Assembly: GCF_020171925.1 (NCBI RefSeq)
Contig: NZ_JAIVAR010000002.1
Coordinates: 1-64,000 of the forward strand
Length of the DNA stretch: 64,000 bases
From: Rossellomorea aquimaris
GTDB taxonomy: Bacteria; Bacillota; Bacilli; Bacillales; Bacillaceae_B
Direction: 5' to 3'
Within the stretch, counting starts at the first letter, position 1. The number at the start of each line of letters is the position of its first letter. Under the pieces are notes generated by a model. The model was given only the letters and a program-made list of their open reading frames with translations, was not told where the DNA came from and ran no database searches. The position numbers were made by a program, and so were the translations under genes. This document shows, piece by piece, positions 11,882 through 21,648 of this stretch.

Positions 11882-12144
11882 TGTGGACAAGGTTTTACAA
11901 ACCATCTGAATAAGTTACCCACACGATATCCACATTTTGTGGATAAGTAAATTACGTAATTGCAGTTATCAAGAGTGAAAACACAATAATCATATCAAAA
12001 TATCCTTAGGGGTGCAATGGTTTTTAAATTTTATCCACAACCCCCATCCCTTGTGGAATTTAATTGTCCACAAGGGTAGAACTTGTGAAAAACCTGTCAA
12101 TAGGTGCTGTGGATAATTAAAAATCATGTCGAAAACTATCCACA
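11882..12144. other. oriC, upstream DnaA-box cluster
   Basis: Three perfect boxes (TGTGGATAA at 11938-11946 and 12108-12116, TTATCCACA at 12031-12039) lie among at least four one-mismatch boxes (11882-11890, 11926-11934, 12064-12072, 12136-12144). They occupy the gap upstream of dnaA, as in the incAB region of B. subtilis. The cluster serves as an initiator-binding site and probably in dnaA autoregulation. Confidence 0.88.
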
Positions 12145-12213
12145 GTGAGATTTTTGGGGTGATGGGGGAGATTTTGTAGAAGGGTATTGAGGTAGCAAAA
12201 TGGATTTAGGATG

Positions 12214-12378
12214 TTAGTTAGCATTCACTGTAAAATGACGCTTATTAGTTCCGTGCAAGAAAGCTAATTCTTCGATCGTTTCTTCATCCAGCAATAAATA
12301 AGTGATTGGAATGGACTCAATTGGGCAACCCGTAGGATTCACTTGATCACTTTTAAAGCATAAAATCGCCACTACCAG
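12214..12378 (-). CDS. Possible 54-residue small protein with CTG or GTG start
   Basis: An open frame on the minus strand reads (L)VVAILCFKSDQ... and ends ...RHFTVNAN. No ATG is available. CTG at 12378 has AAAGGAG seven to eight nt upstream; the GTG two codons later (12372) is 13 nt from it. The translation has balanced, globular-looking composition with an acidic helix (DEETIEELAF). I recognise no family. It could be a real small gene, a decayed gene, or chance; it would be the only gene in the 1.3 kb between dnaA and rpmH. Confidence 0.3.
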   Translation of the reverse strand: MVVAILCFKSDQVNPTGCPIESIPITYLLLDEETIEELAFLHGTNKRHFTVNAN

Positions 12379-12854
12379 AAATTCACTCCTTTATAAAGAG
12401 GAAAAGAGCTATAACTATTTGGGGGGAATTGGTGAGGTTGTGTTTACAATTTGATGTAGATGTCTAAGGAATGATTTCTCACAGTTAACTTGTATTTTTC
12501 TGCATTAAATTGCTTAAGAAGGACTTCATTATAGAAAATGAAGATTAGTCTTGTAGAAATTATTATAAAATTTTAGGGGATGACCGCTTGCAGAGTTAGG
12601 AAATCAACAGCGGTATTATAAATTGTCACTACTAATAAAAGTAGAAAGATTTTCTCTTTTAATCAGACCCTATTAGATGTGGAATAAAAATCATGACAGC
12701 TATGTGCTAGTCTCGGATCTCGAATTCTTACCCGCGGAAAGCAAATGCCTGGAGCGCAATTGAACGGTTAGTGATCGTAGGAGCTAACCGTTTTTAAAAA
12801 GTAAACCAAATAACTAGCAAATTTTAGATATCCAAAAATAAAATGATCAGAGTG
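12379..12854. other. Non-coding gap with repeat fragments
   Basis: No credible gene is seen. Two scraps resemble the hairpin repeat family: GGAAATCAACAGCGGTATT near 12600, like the 3' end of the intact copies, and ACCCGCGGAAAGC near 12730. A short inverted repeat, AACGGTTAG with CTAACCG, lies at about 12763-12792 and is followed by T5. The rest is AT-rich. Confidence 0.5.
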
Positions 12855-12884
12855 TTGACTTTTTATGGTTGTCGTCTTTATAAT
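12855..12884 (+). promoter_or_regulatory. rpmH promoter (sigma-A type)
   Basis: TTGACT (12855-12860) and TATAAT (12879-12884) are separated by 18 nt, and rpmH starts 54 nt further on. Both hexamers are close to consensus, as expected for a strongly expressed ribosomal protein gene. Confidence 0.8.
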
Positions 12885-12938
12885 AGTGGAGAATGTCTTT
12901 AACTTATGAAGATGAACCCTTCAGGGAGGTGTCAATAG

Positions 12939-13073
<135 letters not shown>

Positions 13074-13104
13074 ACCACTGAACTGACTCAGTGGTCTTTT
13101 TTTC
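13074..13104 (+). terminator. Terminator after rpmH
   Basis: The stem ACCACTGA / TCAGTGGT is followed by T7. It lies just after rpmH and before rnpA, so it probably sets the high rpmH to rnpA ratio by partial termination. Confidence 0.85.
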
Positions 13105-13180
13105 TAGTAACTGGACATAATGATTAAGATCTTTAAATAAATGAAAGACTTATGGAAAAACCAAAAAATAGGTGTGGCTT

Positions 13181-13552
13181 ATGCGTAAAGAACAAAGAGT
13201 GAAGAAAAACAAAGAATTTCAAGAGATATTTAAACGAGGAACATCATTTGCAAACAGGCAATTTGTTCTTTATTCCTTAAAGCAGCAAGAAGACCAGCCT
13301 TTCCGGATCGGGATCTCCGTTAGCAAGAAAATCGGGAATGCCGTTTGCCGGAACCAAATCAAACGGTATGTGAGGCAGGCTTTCCTTGAGCTGCGTGAAG
13401 ACATTCAAGATCAGCACGATTATTTGATCATCGCCAGAAAACCGGCGGCCGATATGAATTACCATGAAGTAAAAAGCAGTCTTACCCATGTTTTAAAAAG
13501 AGGGAAAGTATTGAAAAAGTCTTCTATTGGCAAAAATGATAGGAAAAAGTAA
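13181..13552 (+). CDS. rnpA: Ribonuclease P protein component
   Basis: 123 residues. It binds the RNase P RNA and helps it cleave 5' leaders from pre-tRNA. The signature is the basic RNR-like helix ([17 protein letters not shown]) together with NRQFVLY. A GTG nine bases upstream is in frame, but the ATG at 13181 is preferred because GGTG is suitably spaced and the protein then begins [13 protein letters not shown] like its relatives. The conserved order is rpmH-rnpA-spoIIIJ. Confidence 0.95.
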   Translation: MRKEQRVKKNKEFQEIFKRGTSFANRQFVLYSLKQQEDQPFRIGISVSKKIGNAVCRNQIKRYVRQAFLELREDIQDQHDYLIIARKPAADMNYHEVKSSLTHVLKRGKVLKKSSIGKNDRKK

Positions 13553-13782
13553 AAAAGTATTTATAATTTAGACATGTTTCAACATCACAAGACTTTGAAA
13601 AGATGTTACAATACGAGAGATTGCACTTTTGTAAGCGTGTTAAGGGGACATGTCCTTGACTATTAGTAGAGACTCTTTTTTTTTCATATAAAGTTGCCGG
13701 ACTTTACGAGTGATTTCACGTAATGACAGAAACATATATGAAAGGAGTCCAGCAGAACATATTAGTTGGGAGGAAAATTAGG

Positions 13783-14568
13783 GTGAAAAAGAGAATGATA
13801 GCCCTTATGGCAATTATTGGGCTAATGGCACTTTTATCAGGCTGTTCGGAATATAATCAGCCCATAACACCTGAAAGTACAGGGTTCTGGAATGAATATA
13901 TCGTTTGGCCGCTATCACAATTAATCACGATGGTTGCAGATTGGTTCAACGGTTCTTACGGTTTGGCCATCATCATCGTAACGTTGATCATCCGTTTAGC
14001 CATCTTACCTTTAATGATCAAACAAACGAAAAATTCTAAAGCCATGCAGGCATTGCAGCCGGAAATGAAAAAGCTGCGTGAAAAATACAGTTCCAAAGAT
14101 GCTCAAACTCAACAAAAATTACAACAGGAAACAATGGCATTGTTCCAATCTCATGGGGTCAATCCTTTAGCGGGATGTTTCCCACTGATCGTCCAAATGC
14201 CGATCCTGATCGGTTTTTACCATTCAATCGTTCGTACGAGAGAAATTGCAGAACATAATTTCCTTTGGTTCGACCTCGGTGAAAGAGATATTATCTTAGC
14301 CGTTGTGGCCGGTATTACAACGTTCATCCAGCAAAAGCTGATGATGGCTGGTACGGCAGATCAAAATCCTCAAATGGCAATGATGCTTTACATCATGCCG
14401 GTGATGATCGTGATCTTTGCCATCAACTTCCCGTCAGCCCTTGCATTGTACTGGGTAATCGGTAATATCTTCATGATCGTTCAAACGTACTTCATCAAAG
14501 GTCCGGATATCAGGGAAGTACAAGCGGCGAAAGCCAAAGCTGGTGGTTCGGGAGGAAAGAAAAAGTGA
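13783..14568 (+). CDS. spoIIIJ: Membrane protein insertase YidC1 / SpoIIIJ
   Basis: 261 residues from the GTG at 13783, the same length as B. subtilis SpoIIIJ; GGGAGG sits 9 nt upstream. A lipoprotein signal with LLSGC lies at the N-terminus. Five membrane segments follow with the YidC hallmark stretches ([39 protein letters not shown]). It inserts membrane proteins and is needed for the spoIIIA channel of the forespore. The C-terminus is lysine-rich (GGKKK). The stop overlaps the start of jag by the shared GTGA. Confidence 0.95.
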   Translation: MKKRMIALMAIIGLMALLSGCSEYNQPITPESTGFWNEYIVWPLSQLITMVADWFNGSYGLAIIIVTLIIRLAILPLMIKQTKNSKAMQALQPEMKKLREKYSSKDAQTQQKLQQETMALFQSHGVNPLAGCFPLIVQMPILIGFYHSIVRTREIAEHNFLWFDLGERDIILAVVAGITTFIQQKLMMAGTADQNPQMAMMLYIMPVMIVIFAINFPSALALYWVIGNIFMIVQTYFIKGPDIREVQAAKAKAGGSGGKKK

Positions 14569-15182
14569 GAGAAGTGAAAGCGACTGGTCAAACGGTTGAA
14601 GAAGCCATTGAATCAGCCTTGTCTCAACTGAACATCACCAAAGAAGAAGCAGAAATTCAAGTGTTAGATCAAGGTAAAAAAAGCCTGTTCGGCCTATTCG
14701 GTGGAAGACCGGCAGTCGTTCAGGTGACAAAAGCCATCAACCCGGTCGAGGAAGCGAAAAACTTCCTCATCTCGGTGGCCCGAGAAATGGGCGTGGAAGC
14801 TTCCGTTGAAGTCAAACAGAATGGAAGAGATGTCGAATTCAGTTTGTCCGGTGAAAAAATGGCACTGTTGATCGGGAAAAGGGGACAAACCTTGAATGCC
14901 CTTCAGCATTTGACGCAACTCGCCGCGAACAAAGTTTCCGATCAGTTCCTTACCATCCTGTTGGATGCAGAAAACTATCGGGAGCGCCGCCGCCAAACAT
15001 TGACCAACCTGGCAGAGCGACTTGCCGACAAAGCGCTTCGAACGAACCGCCCCGTTTCATTGGAACCGATGCCTTCTTATGAAAGGAAAGTGATCCACTC
15101 CGCATTGGTACATGCGAAAAAAGTGGACACTTATTCCGAGGGCAGGGAACCGAACCGGTATATTGTGATCGCACCGAAATAA
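14565..15182 (+). CDS. jag: RNA-binding protein Jag / KhpB
   Basis: 205 residues starting at GTG inside the spoIIIJ stop. The N-terminal Jag domain (about 1-50, [15 protein letters not shown]) precedes a KH domain with [17 protein letters not shown] (GKRG loop) and an R3H domain ([16 protein letters not shown]). In related Firmicutes, KhpB pairs with KhpA to bind RNA and affect cell division and envelope genes. It is translationally coupled to spoIIIJ. Confidence 0.94.
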   Translation: MREVKATGQTVEEAIESALSQLNITKEEAEIQVLDQGKKSLFGLFGGRPAVVQVTKAINPVEEAKNFLISVAREMGVEASVEVKQNGRDVEFSLSGEKMALLIGKRGQTLNALQHLTQLAANKVSDQFLTILLDAENYRERRRQTLTNLAERLADKALRTNRPVSLEPMPSYERKVIHSALVHAKKVDTYSEGREPNRYIVIAPK

Positions 15183-15192
15183 GCGTTGGTGG

Positions 15193-15225
15193 AGACGATT
15201 CCTTTTGGAGGGATCGTCTTTTTTT
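15193..15225 (+). terminator. Terminator after jag
   Basis: The stem AGACGATTC / GGATCGTCT is followed by T7, 11 nt past the stop. It closes the rpmH-jag cluster. Confidence 0.85.
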
Positions 15226-15229
15226 GGTT

Positions 15230-15412
15230 GATGAGGTGGATGCGGTATGTTCGGGGCGTGGGCGTGGCGTGTGGCCTGCGGAATTTGTTAGTTAATGTCG
15301 GAATGTCGGTTTTGATAATAAAATCGTATTTTTGATAATAAACTTCCCCCTTTTGATAATATATTTGGATTTTTGATAAAAAAACCACAGTTTTTGATAA
15401 TAAATCGACCTC
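15230..15412 (+). repeat. Phased TTTTGATAATAAA array 1 with G-rich leader
   Basis: Five units of TTTTGATAATAAA (one or two mismatches in two units) have their GATAAT or GATAAA cores at 15314, 15334, 15355, 15375 and 15396, so the spacing alternates 20, 21, 20, 21. The 8-9 bp between units are all different. The preceding 80 bases are G-rich and C-poor (GGGGCGTGGGCGTGGCGTG). No gene is visible. The array lies in the 800-bp gap between jag and mnmE. Confidence 0.85.
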
Positions 15413-15460
15413 ATGAAGAATAAAACCTCTCAAATTAGTGTTCATAGAGACTACTTTCAT

Positions 15461-15660
15461 CAAAAACGGAGCTCGATCGCTAGTTTTTCCCTCAATACAT
15501 TTAAAAACGACCTTCAAACGCTGGTTTTTGCCTCAATTTAGCCAAAAAATATCGTTTCAAAACAAAATTCCCATTCGATTCATCACTACAACATCGTTCC
15601 AAAACAAATTTATTTCCTATCTGTTCAGAAACATCGTTCCAAAACCAATCTCCCACTCAA
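15461..15660. repeat. Imperfect ~41-bp repeats after array 1
   Basis: Two adjoining units share AAAAACG at 15462/15502 and CGCT(A/G)GTTTTT at 15478/15519, a shift of 40-41 bp. Further on, ATCGTTYCAAAAC recurs at 15551, 15593 and 15633 (shifts of 42 and 40). The period is about twice that of the neighbouring array. No credible gene covers it. Confidence 0.55.
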
Positions 15661-15813
15661 TTCCCCCAAAATAAACCTCCGACATTGATGGCCGCCCCTT
15701 ACTAACCCCAAAACTCACCACTGCAAAATAACTCCTCCAGAAAACGTCCCCATAGAAATCCTCCCACCCTCCTTGTGGATATTCCTTTTTAACCCGGTTT
15801 ATTGTTATTCACA

Positions 15814-15861
15814 TGTGGATAAGTTAAAATAATAGAGATCATATAAATTACCTGTGGATAA
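15814..15861 (+). other. DnaA boxes upstream of mnmE
   Basis: Two perfect TGTGGATAA boxes (15814-15822 and 15853-15861) lie 30 bp apart, with a near-match TGTGGATAT at about 15773. A DnaA-binding cluster at the jag-thdF gap is known in B. subtilis, as I recall, so this appears conserved. Confidence 0.65.
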
Positions 15862-15996
15862 TCACAAGCGTGAAAAAACTACATTCTTTTGATTTAAAAG
15901 GCTTTGTGATATTCTAATAATTTGGGGTAACTATACTCATTTAAATTTCATTCGTTCATATAAATTTCAACTAGACAAAAAAGAGAGGTGATAAGA

Positions 15997-17382
15997 ATGG
16001 AATTTGATACTATTGCAGCGATTTCGACACCGATGGGTGAGGGGGCGATCGCCATCGTCCGTTTGAGTGGGGATGAAGCCTTCGATATCGGTGCGAAAGT
16101 GTTCCGGGGGATGAAGGGGAAGTCGATGAAGGAATTCGATTCCCATACGATTCATTACGGACATATCATCGATCCGGGTACCGACCAGGTTGTCGAGGAA
16201 GTGATGGTTTCAGTCATGAAGGGACCGAAAACATTTACCCGTGAAGATATCGTTGAAATCAATTGCCATGGAGGCCTTGTCTCTGTGAATAAGGTACTTC
16301 AGCTCGTCCTTAAGCACGGAGCAAGATTGGCGGAACCCGGTGAATTTACGAAGAGGGCGTTCCTGAACGGACGGATCGACTTATCGCAGGCGGAGGCCGT
16401 CATGGATTTGATCCGGGCGAAAACCGATAGAGCGATGAATGTCGCATTGAATCAAATGGAAGGTCGCCTATCCAATTTGATCAGGAAGCTGCGTCAGGAG
16501 ATCCTGGAGACCCTTGCTCACGTCGAGGTGAATATCGATTATCCTGAATATGATGATGTCGAAGAGATGACGCATGATGTCTTGATGGAGAAATCAAGGC
16601 ATGTACGTGATGAACTCGATAAACTGATCAGGACATCCGAACAAGGGAAGATTCTGCGGGAAGGGCTATCCACCGTCATCATCGGACGTCCGAACGTTGG
16701 TAAATCTTCATTATTGAATAGCCTTGTTCATGAAAATAAAGCGATTGTGACCGATATTCCGGGTACGACCCGGGATGTTATCGAGGAATACGTGAATGTA
16801 CGCGGGGTGCCGCTCCGCCTTGTCGATACGGCAGGGATCCGTGAAACGGAAGATATCGTTGAGCGGATCGGTGTGGAAAGGTCCCGACAAGTGTTGAAGG
16901 AAGCGGATCTTATCCTTCTAGTCCTGAATCATGCGGATGAACTGACTCATGAAGATGAGCAGCTTTTCGAAGCAGTGAGGGGCATGGATGTCATCGTGAT
17001 CGTGAATAAGACGGATCTTGAACGCAAGATCGATATGGATAAAGTGCGGGAGCTAGCAAAGGAGCATCCGCTTGTAACGACGGCTTTACTTGAGGAGGAA
17101 GGGATCGATGAACTGGAAGAAGCCATTTCATCCCTCTTCTTTGCAGGTTCGATCGAAGCTGGGGACATCACCTATGTTTCGAACAGCCGCCACATTGCAT
17201 TGTTGAATCAGGCATCCGATGCCATCAACGAAGCCATCAATAGTGTAGAAATGGGAACTCCGATCGACATCGCCCAGATCGATTTGACAAGAACGTGGGA
17301 GTTATTAGGTGAAATCATTGGTGAAAGTGTCCATGAAAGCCTGATTGACCAGTTATTTTCTCAATTCTGCCTAGGGAAATAA
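15997..17382 (+). CDS. mnmE: tRNA uridine-5-carboxymethylaminomethyl GTPase MnmE
   Basis: 461 residues. With MnmG it makes the cmnm5 modification on wobble U34. The N-terminal folate-binding domain (1-120) and helical domain surround a G domain: GRPNVGKSS (G1), DIPGTTRD (G2), DTAGIRET (G3) and NKTDLE (G4). The C-terminus is the invariant CLGK, whose Cys is essential. A GTG nine bases upstream is in frame; the ATG at 15997 is chosen because AAGAGAGGTG is its Shine-Dalgarno and the protein then starts near DTIAAISTP. Confidence 0.96.
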   Translation: MEFDTIAAISTPMGEGAIAIVRLSGDEAFDIGAKVFRGMKGKSMKEFDSHTIHYGHIIDPGTDQVVEEVMVSVMKGPKTFTREDIVEINCHGGLVSVNKVLQLVLKHGARLAEPGEFTKRAFLNGRIDLSQAEAVMDLIRAKTDRAMNVALNQMEGRLSNLIRKLRQEILETLAHVEVNIDYPEYDDVEEMTHDVLMEKSRHVRDELDKLIRTSEQGKILREGLSTVIIGRPNVGKSSLLNSLVHENKAIVTDIPGTTRDVIEEYVNVRGVPLRLVDTAGIRETEDIVERIGVERSRQVLKEADLILLVLNHADELTHEDEQLFEAVRGMDVIVIVNKTDLERKIDMDKVRELAKEHPLVTTALLEEEGIDELEEAISSLFFAGSIEAGDITYVSNSRHIALLNQASDAINEAINSVEMGTPIDIAQIDLTRTWELLGEIIGESVHESLIDQLFSQFCLGK

Positions 17383-17430
17383 ACATAAATTTATCAGGAT
17401 GGGAGATCCCGTCCTTCAAGGAGGAAACAA

Positions 17431-19329
17431 TTGACCATGCAATATGACGCAGGACAATATGATGTCATTGTCATTGGTGCTGGACATGCTGGTGTCGAAG
17501 CAGGACTCGCTTCTGCCCGTATGGGAGCGAAAACGTTAATGGTGACCATCAATCTAGATATGGTTGCCTTTATGCCTTGTAATCCATCCGTCGGTGGTCC
17601 GGCAAAAGGAATCGTGGTGCGTGAAATCGACGCACTCGGTGGCGAGATGGGTCGTAATATTGATAAAACGCATATCCAAATGAGGATGTTGAATACAGGG
17701 AAGGGACCTGCCGTTCGTGCTTTAAGGGCACAGGCAGATAAATTCCTTTATCAGAATGAAATGAAGAGCACGCTTGAAAATCAAGAGAACCTGACCCTAC
17801 TTCAAGGAATGGTCGAGGAATTGATTGTCGAAGACGGTGAATGCAAAGGGGTCGTGACCATGACCGGTGCCGCCTATCGGGCGAAAACGGTCGTCATCAC
17901 AACCGGGACATTCCTGCGCGGTGAAATCATTCTTGGAGACTTGAAATATTCAAGCGGTCCGAATAATCAGCAGCCATCCATCCGACTAGCGGATCATCTT
18001 CGCGAGCTCGGCTTTGATACTGTCCGTTTCAAGACCGGTACGCCGCCGCGTGTGAACAGCTCATCAATCGACTATTCGAAAACCGAAATCCAGCCGGGTG
18101 ATGATGTACCACGCGCTTTCAGTTATGAAACAACGAAATATATCACGGATCAGCTGCCATGCTGGCTGACGTACACAAACGAAGAAACTCATAAACTAAT
18201 CGACGATAATCTACATCGTTCGCCGATGTATTCAGGTATGATAAAAGGGACAGGGCCTCGTTATTGTCCGTCCATTGAAGATAAAGTCGTCCGATTCCAT
18301 GACAAGCCCCGTCATCAAATTTTCCTTGAGCCGGAAGGAAGGAACACGCAGGAAGTCTATGTCCAAGGGTTATCGACAAGTCTTCCAGAAGACGTACAAC
18401 AGAAAATCCTTTCTACCATTCCTGGCCTTGAAAAAGTACAGATGATGCGTGCCGGTTATGCCATCGAGTACGATTCAATCGTGCCGACGCAATTGTGGCC
18501 GACACTCGAAACGAAAAAGATCAAGGGCCTTTACACTGCAGGCCAGATCAACGGGACGTCCGGATATGAAGAAGCTGCAGGTCAAGGTCTGATGGCCGGG
18601 ATCAACGCTGCATGCCGTGCCCTTGATAAAGAAGAGGTCATCTTGAGCCGCTCCGATGCCTATATCGGTGTATTGATCGACGATCTTGTCACGAAGGGTA
18701 CAAATGAGCCGTATCGCTTACTGACTTCCCGTGCGGAATATCGATTATTACTCCGTCACGATAACGCAGATCTCCGTCTGACGGACATCGGAAAACGCAT
18801 CGGCTTGATTTCCGAGGAAAGATTCGAACGTTTCACGGCCAAGAAAGAAGCGATTGAAGCGGAGAAAGAGCGTCTCGGAAGCATCCGGATCAAGCCTGTC
18901 GAAGAAACGCAGGCCGTCATCCGCGAAGCAGGCGGAAGTGAGTTGAAGGACGGGATCCTGGCGATCGATCTATTGAAGCGCCCTGAAATGAATTACAGCC
19001 ATATCAAGCGACTTGTACCAAGTGAGACCGAGCTGACTGCCGATGTGGAAGAGCAGGTTGAAATCCAAGTGAAATATGAGGGCTATATTGAAAAATCCCT
19101 TCAACAAGTCGATAAACTGAAGAAGATGGAAAACAAGAAAATCCCTGAGAACATCGATTACGAAGCAATCAGCGGGTTGGCTTCGGAAGCAAGGCAGAAA
19201 CTGATCGAAGTCCGTCCTCTTTCCCTGGCGCAGGCGTCAAGGATTTCAGGAGTCAATCCTGCCGACATCTCGATCCTGCTTGTTTATATCGAACAAGGGA
19301 AAATTGCGAAGGTTTCAGGCGACCAATAG
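17431..19329 (+). CDS. mnmG: tRNA uridine-5-carboxymethylaminomethyl synthase MnmG
   Basis: 632 residues, the FAD-binding partner of MnmE. The dinucleotide site is [12 protein letters not shown] near the N-terminus, and the conserved [11 protein letters not shown] and [21 protein letters not shown] follow. The C-terminal helices recruit MnmE. The start is TTG, 6 nt after AAGGAGG; the ATG two codons on (17437) is the alternative at 12 nt. It lies 48 bp after mnmE and 19 bp before rsmG, probably one operon. Confidence 0.96.
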   Translation: MTMQYDAGQYDVIVIGAGHAGVEAGLASARMGAKTLMVTINLDMVAFMPCNPSVGGPAKGIVVREIDALGGEMGRNIDKTHIQMRMLNTGKGPAVRALRAQADKFLYQNEMKSTLENQENLTLLQGMVEELIVEDGECKGVVTMTGAAYRAKTVVITTGTFLRGEIILGDLKYSSGPNNQQPSIRLADHLRELGFDTVRFKTGTPPRVNSSSIDYSKTEIQPGDDVPRAFSYETTKYITDQLPCWLTYTNEETHKLIDDNLHRSPMYSGMIKGTGPRYCPSIEDKVVRFHDKPRHQIFLEPEGRNTQEVYVQGLSTSLPEDVQQKILSTIPGLEKVQMMRAGYAIEYDSIVPTQLWPTLETKKIKGLYTAGQINGTSGYEEAAGQGLMAGINAACRALDKEEVILSRSDAYIGVLIDDLVTKGTNEPYRLLTSRAEYRLLLRHDNADLRLTDIGKRIGLISEERFERFTAKKEAIEAEKERLGSIRIKPVEETQAVIREAGGSELKDGILAIDLLKRPEMNYSHIKRLVPSETELTADVEEQVEIQVKYEGYIEKSLQQVDKLKKMENKKIPENIDYEAISGLASEARQKLIEVRPLSLAQASRISGVNPADISILLVYIEQGKIAKVSGDQ

Positions 19330-19348
19330 ATAAAGGTAGGGTTATACA

Positions 19349-20065
19349 ATGAATATAGACCAATTCCAATCCATGCTCGAGGAGAAGGGGATCTCCCTTT
19401 CTCCCTCCCAATTAGATCAATTCGAGCGATACTATGAAATCCTTGTCGAGTGGAACGAGAAGATGAACCTGACCGCGATCACCGATAAGGAAGAAGTCTA
19501 TCTAAAGCACTTCTATGATTCAATCAGTGCAGCATTCTTCATTGATTTCAGCGAAGTGAAAACAATATGTGACGTAGGAGCAGGTGCAGGATTCCCAAGC
19601 ATCCCGCTTAAGATCTGTTTCCCTCATTTACATATATCCATCGTCGATTCATTGAACAAGCGCATCACATTCCTGAATCATTTATCAAACGAATTGGGAC
19701 TTACGAATACACACTTCTTCCATGACCGGGCAGAGACGTTCGGCAAGAAGAAGGAGCATCGTGAGACATATGATCTCGTCACGGCAAGGGCAGTTGCCAG
19801 AATGTCAGTCTTAAGTGAACTCTGTCTCCCGCTTGTGAAAAAAGATGGATATTTCGTCGCGATGAAAGCATCCAACGCAAATGAAGAATTGAACGTCGGG
19901 AAGAAAGCAGTCGCGACCCTTGGGGGACAAACCGAAAAAGTATATTCATTTGTCCTTCCAGAAGAAGAAAGTGAACGCAATATCGTCAAGATCAAAAAAG
20001 TAAAAGAAACACCTAAAAAATACCCGAGAAAACCGGGTACCCCAAATAAATTGCCGCTAGAATAA
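19349..20065 (+). CDS. rsmG: 16S rRNA (guanine527-N7)-methyltransferase RsmG
   Basis: 238 residues (B. subtilis 239). It is a SAM-dependent methyltransferase that modifies G527 in the 530 loop. The SAM loop is [16 protein letters not shown], the catalytic region is [19 protein letters not shown], and the tail is basic ([12 protein letters not shown]). Loss of this protein gives low-level streptomycin resistance in relatives. It continues the mnmE-mnmG operon. Confidence 0.96.
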   Translation: MNIDQFQSMLEEKGISLSPSQLDQFERYYEILVEWNEKMNLTAITDKEEVYLKHFYDSISAAFFIDFSEVKTICDVGAGAGFPSIPLKICFPHLHISIVDSLNKRITFLNHLSNELGLTNTHFFHDRAETFGKKKEHRETYDLVTARAVARMSVLSELCLPLVKKDGYFVAMKASNANEELNVGKKAVATLGGQTEKVYSFVLPEEESERNIVKIKKVKETPKKYPRKPGTPNKLPLE

Positions 20066-20196
20066 GAGTGGACCCCGGATCCAGTACCTCATCACTCTGG
20101 TATACTGGTCCGTGGGGATTTGTCGATACGAGGCAGGAACTTGTCATCGTGTAAAGAATACTATTATAGGGAGTTTCTTAAAGGTGGTGTAGGAAG

Positions 20197-21057
20197 ATGA
20201 AGCATCCTTTCTCTCGTTTTTTTGGCCTAGGTGAAAAGGAGCAAGATGTTGAATCTGAAGAATCAAGTGTAGTGGAAGACCGAGATGAGGTTAAGAAAAT
20301 ACCGGTAGCTCAAATCGTTCCTAATCGCTTTCAACCAAGAACCGTCTTCAATGATGAAAAGATAGAAGAGCTATCCAGAACGATACACACACATGGCATC
20401 ATCCAGCCGATTGTCGTCAGGCAGGCGGATGTTGATCAGTATGAAATCATTGCAGGGGAACGACGGTATCGAGCAGTACAAAAGCTCGGCTGGGAAACCG
20501 TTCCGGCCATCGTCAAAAATCTCAGCGATACTGAAACGGCTTCAGTCGCTTTGATCGAAAACCTGCAAAGGGAAGAGCTTTCCCCCATTGAAGAAGCGAT
20601 CGCGTACGGGAAGCTGCTCGAATTGCATAACCTGACACAGGAAGCACTTGCTCAGCGCTTAGGAAAAGGACAGTCAACGGTGGCAAATAAGCTTCGTCTC
20701 CTAAAGCTTCCTGAAGAAATCCATCATGCATTATTGGATAAGAAGATCACTGAACGGCATGCACGTGCGCTCATCCCTCTGAAAAATCCCGAGAAACAGA
20801 TCCAGCTGCTCGGAGAAATCATTGAGAAAAACCTCAATGTCAAACAAACAGAGGACAGAGTCGTGAAAATGCAGGAAGGCTCCGCACCGAAACCGAAGCC
20901 GAGGCGCAAAGCTTTTTCAAAGGACATGCGTATCGCCGTCAATACAATCCGTCAATCGCTCTCCATGGTGTCCGACAGCGGCATCAACCTCAACGCCGAG
21001 GAAGAAGAGCACGACGAATTCTATCAATTTACCATCCGCATTCCTAAAAAGAAATAG
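20197..21057 (+). CDS. noc: Nucleoid occlusion protein Noc
   Basis: 286 residues, a ParB-family CTP-binding DNA clamp. An N-terminal amphipathic segment ([11 protein letters not shown]) binds membrane. The ParB core includes [13 protein letters not shown] and [14 protein letters not shown], followed by the helix-turn-helix ([21 protein letters not shown]). It binds NBS sites and blocks division over the nucleoid. I saw no good NBS palindrome in this window. It lies 130 bp after rsmG, as in B. subtilis. Confidence 0.95.
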   Translation: MKHPFSRFFGLGEKEQDVESEESSVVEDRDEVKKIPVAQIVPNRFQPRTVFNDEKIEELSRTIHTHGIIQPIVVRQADVDQYEIIAGERRYRAVQKLGWETVPAIVKNLSDTETASVALIENLQREELSPIEEAIAYGKLLELHNLTQEALAQRLGKGQSTVANKLRLLKLPEEIHHALLDKKITERHARALIPLKNPEKQIQLLGEIIEKNLNVKQTEDRVVKMQEGSAPKPKPRRKAFSKDMRIAVNTIRQSLSMVSDSGINLNAEEEEHDEFYQFTIRIPKKK

Positions 21058-21063
21058 ATTCAT

Positions 21064-21104
21064 AAAAAGCGAGAAACAGAGATAGATTGTTTCTTGCTTT
21101 TTTT
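21064..21104 (+). terminator. Terminator after noc
   Basis: The stem AAGCGAGAAAC / GTTTCTTGCTT with one mismatch is followed by T7. Confidence 0.8.
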
Positions 21105-21143
21105 ACTTTTACGAAAAGTATTCATGATTGTCCTGTACATCAC

Positions 21144-21274
21144 GCTGTTGGTTTCCGTGAAAGACTTCGTTTCCGCGGGTGACCCGTGAGCCTCCTCGTC
21201 GCTACGCTCCTGCGGGGTCTCACATGGGCCACTTCTCCCGCAGGAGTCTTCGTCTTTCACTCCAACCAACAGCT
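21144..21274. repeat. 130-bp hairpin repeat element
   Basis: The ends GCTGTTGGTTTCCGTGAAAGAC and GTCTTTCACTCCAACCAACAGC are inverted repeats. The core contains GTTTCCGCGGGTGACCCGTGAG and CTCCTGCGGGGTCTCAC. It lies between noc and soj. The rest of that 580-bp gap holds no convincing gene. Confidence 0.85.
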
Positions 21275-21648
21275 GTAACCGGTGGGAACTGTGTGAGCTC
21301 TTAAAAATGAGTAAGACACATTGAAGAGCCATCAATATCGAGTGGTGATTTAAAGGATATAATCACTTATATAAAACAAATAGAATATTTGTGAGTTACA
21401 CCCAACGTAAGGAACGGTCAATGATCATCCCTTCACTTATTAATGAGGACAGAAAAATAATTTCCACGGAAATATGACAAATTTCACCAATGTTTTCCTT
21501 GGCTTCTAAGGAAGACAGGAATGTTCCGAATGAGCTTTCAATATTTTCAAAAAAAGAAACAGACATTCTTCCCCGAATTTTGATAGAATAGAAGAATACT
21601 GTGGAGAAAAAACGACCATACTTGGACGTCAAAAGGTAGGTGACAACC

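Noticed and set aside
15311-15406. Array 1 as a CRISPR array
   Set aside because: The repeats are 13 bp and the spacers only 7-9 bp, far below any CRISPR, and no cas gene is seen in the window.
15131-15517. 128-codon minus-strand frame across jag end and array 1
   Set aside because: It is the complement of the repeat array, giving runs of YYQK-like residues; repeat-driven and antisense to jag.
21396-21566. 56-codon minus-strand frame starting MSVSFFENIESSFG between noc and soj
   Set aside because: Composition is plausible but the only ribosome-like site is too close to the ATG and the frame lies in the soj promoter region. I could not support it as a gene.
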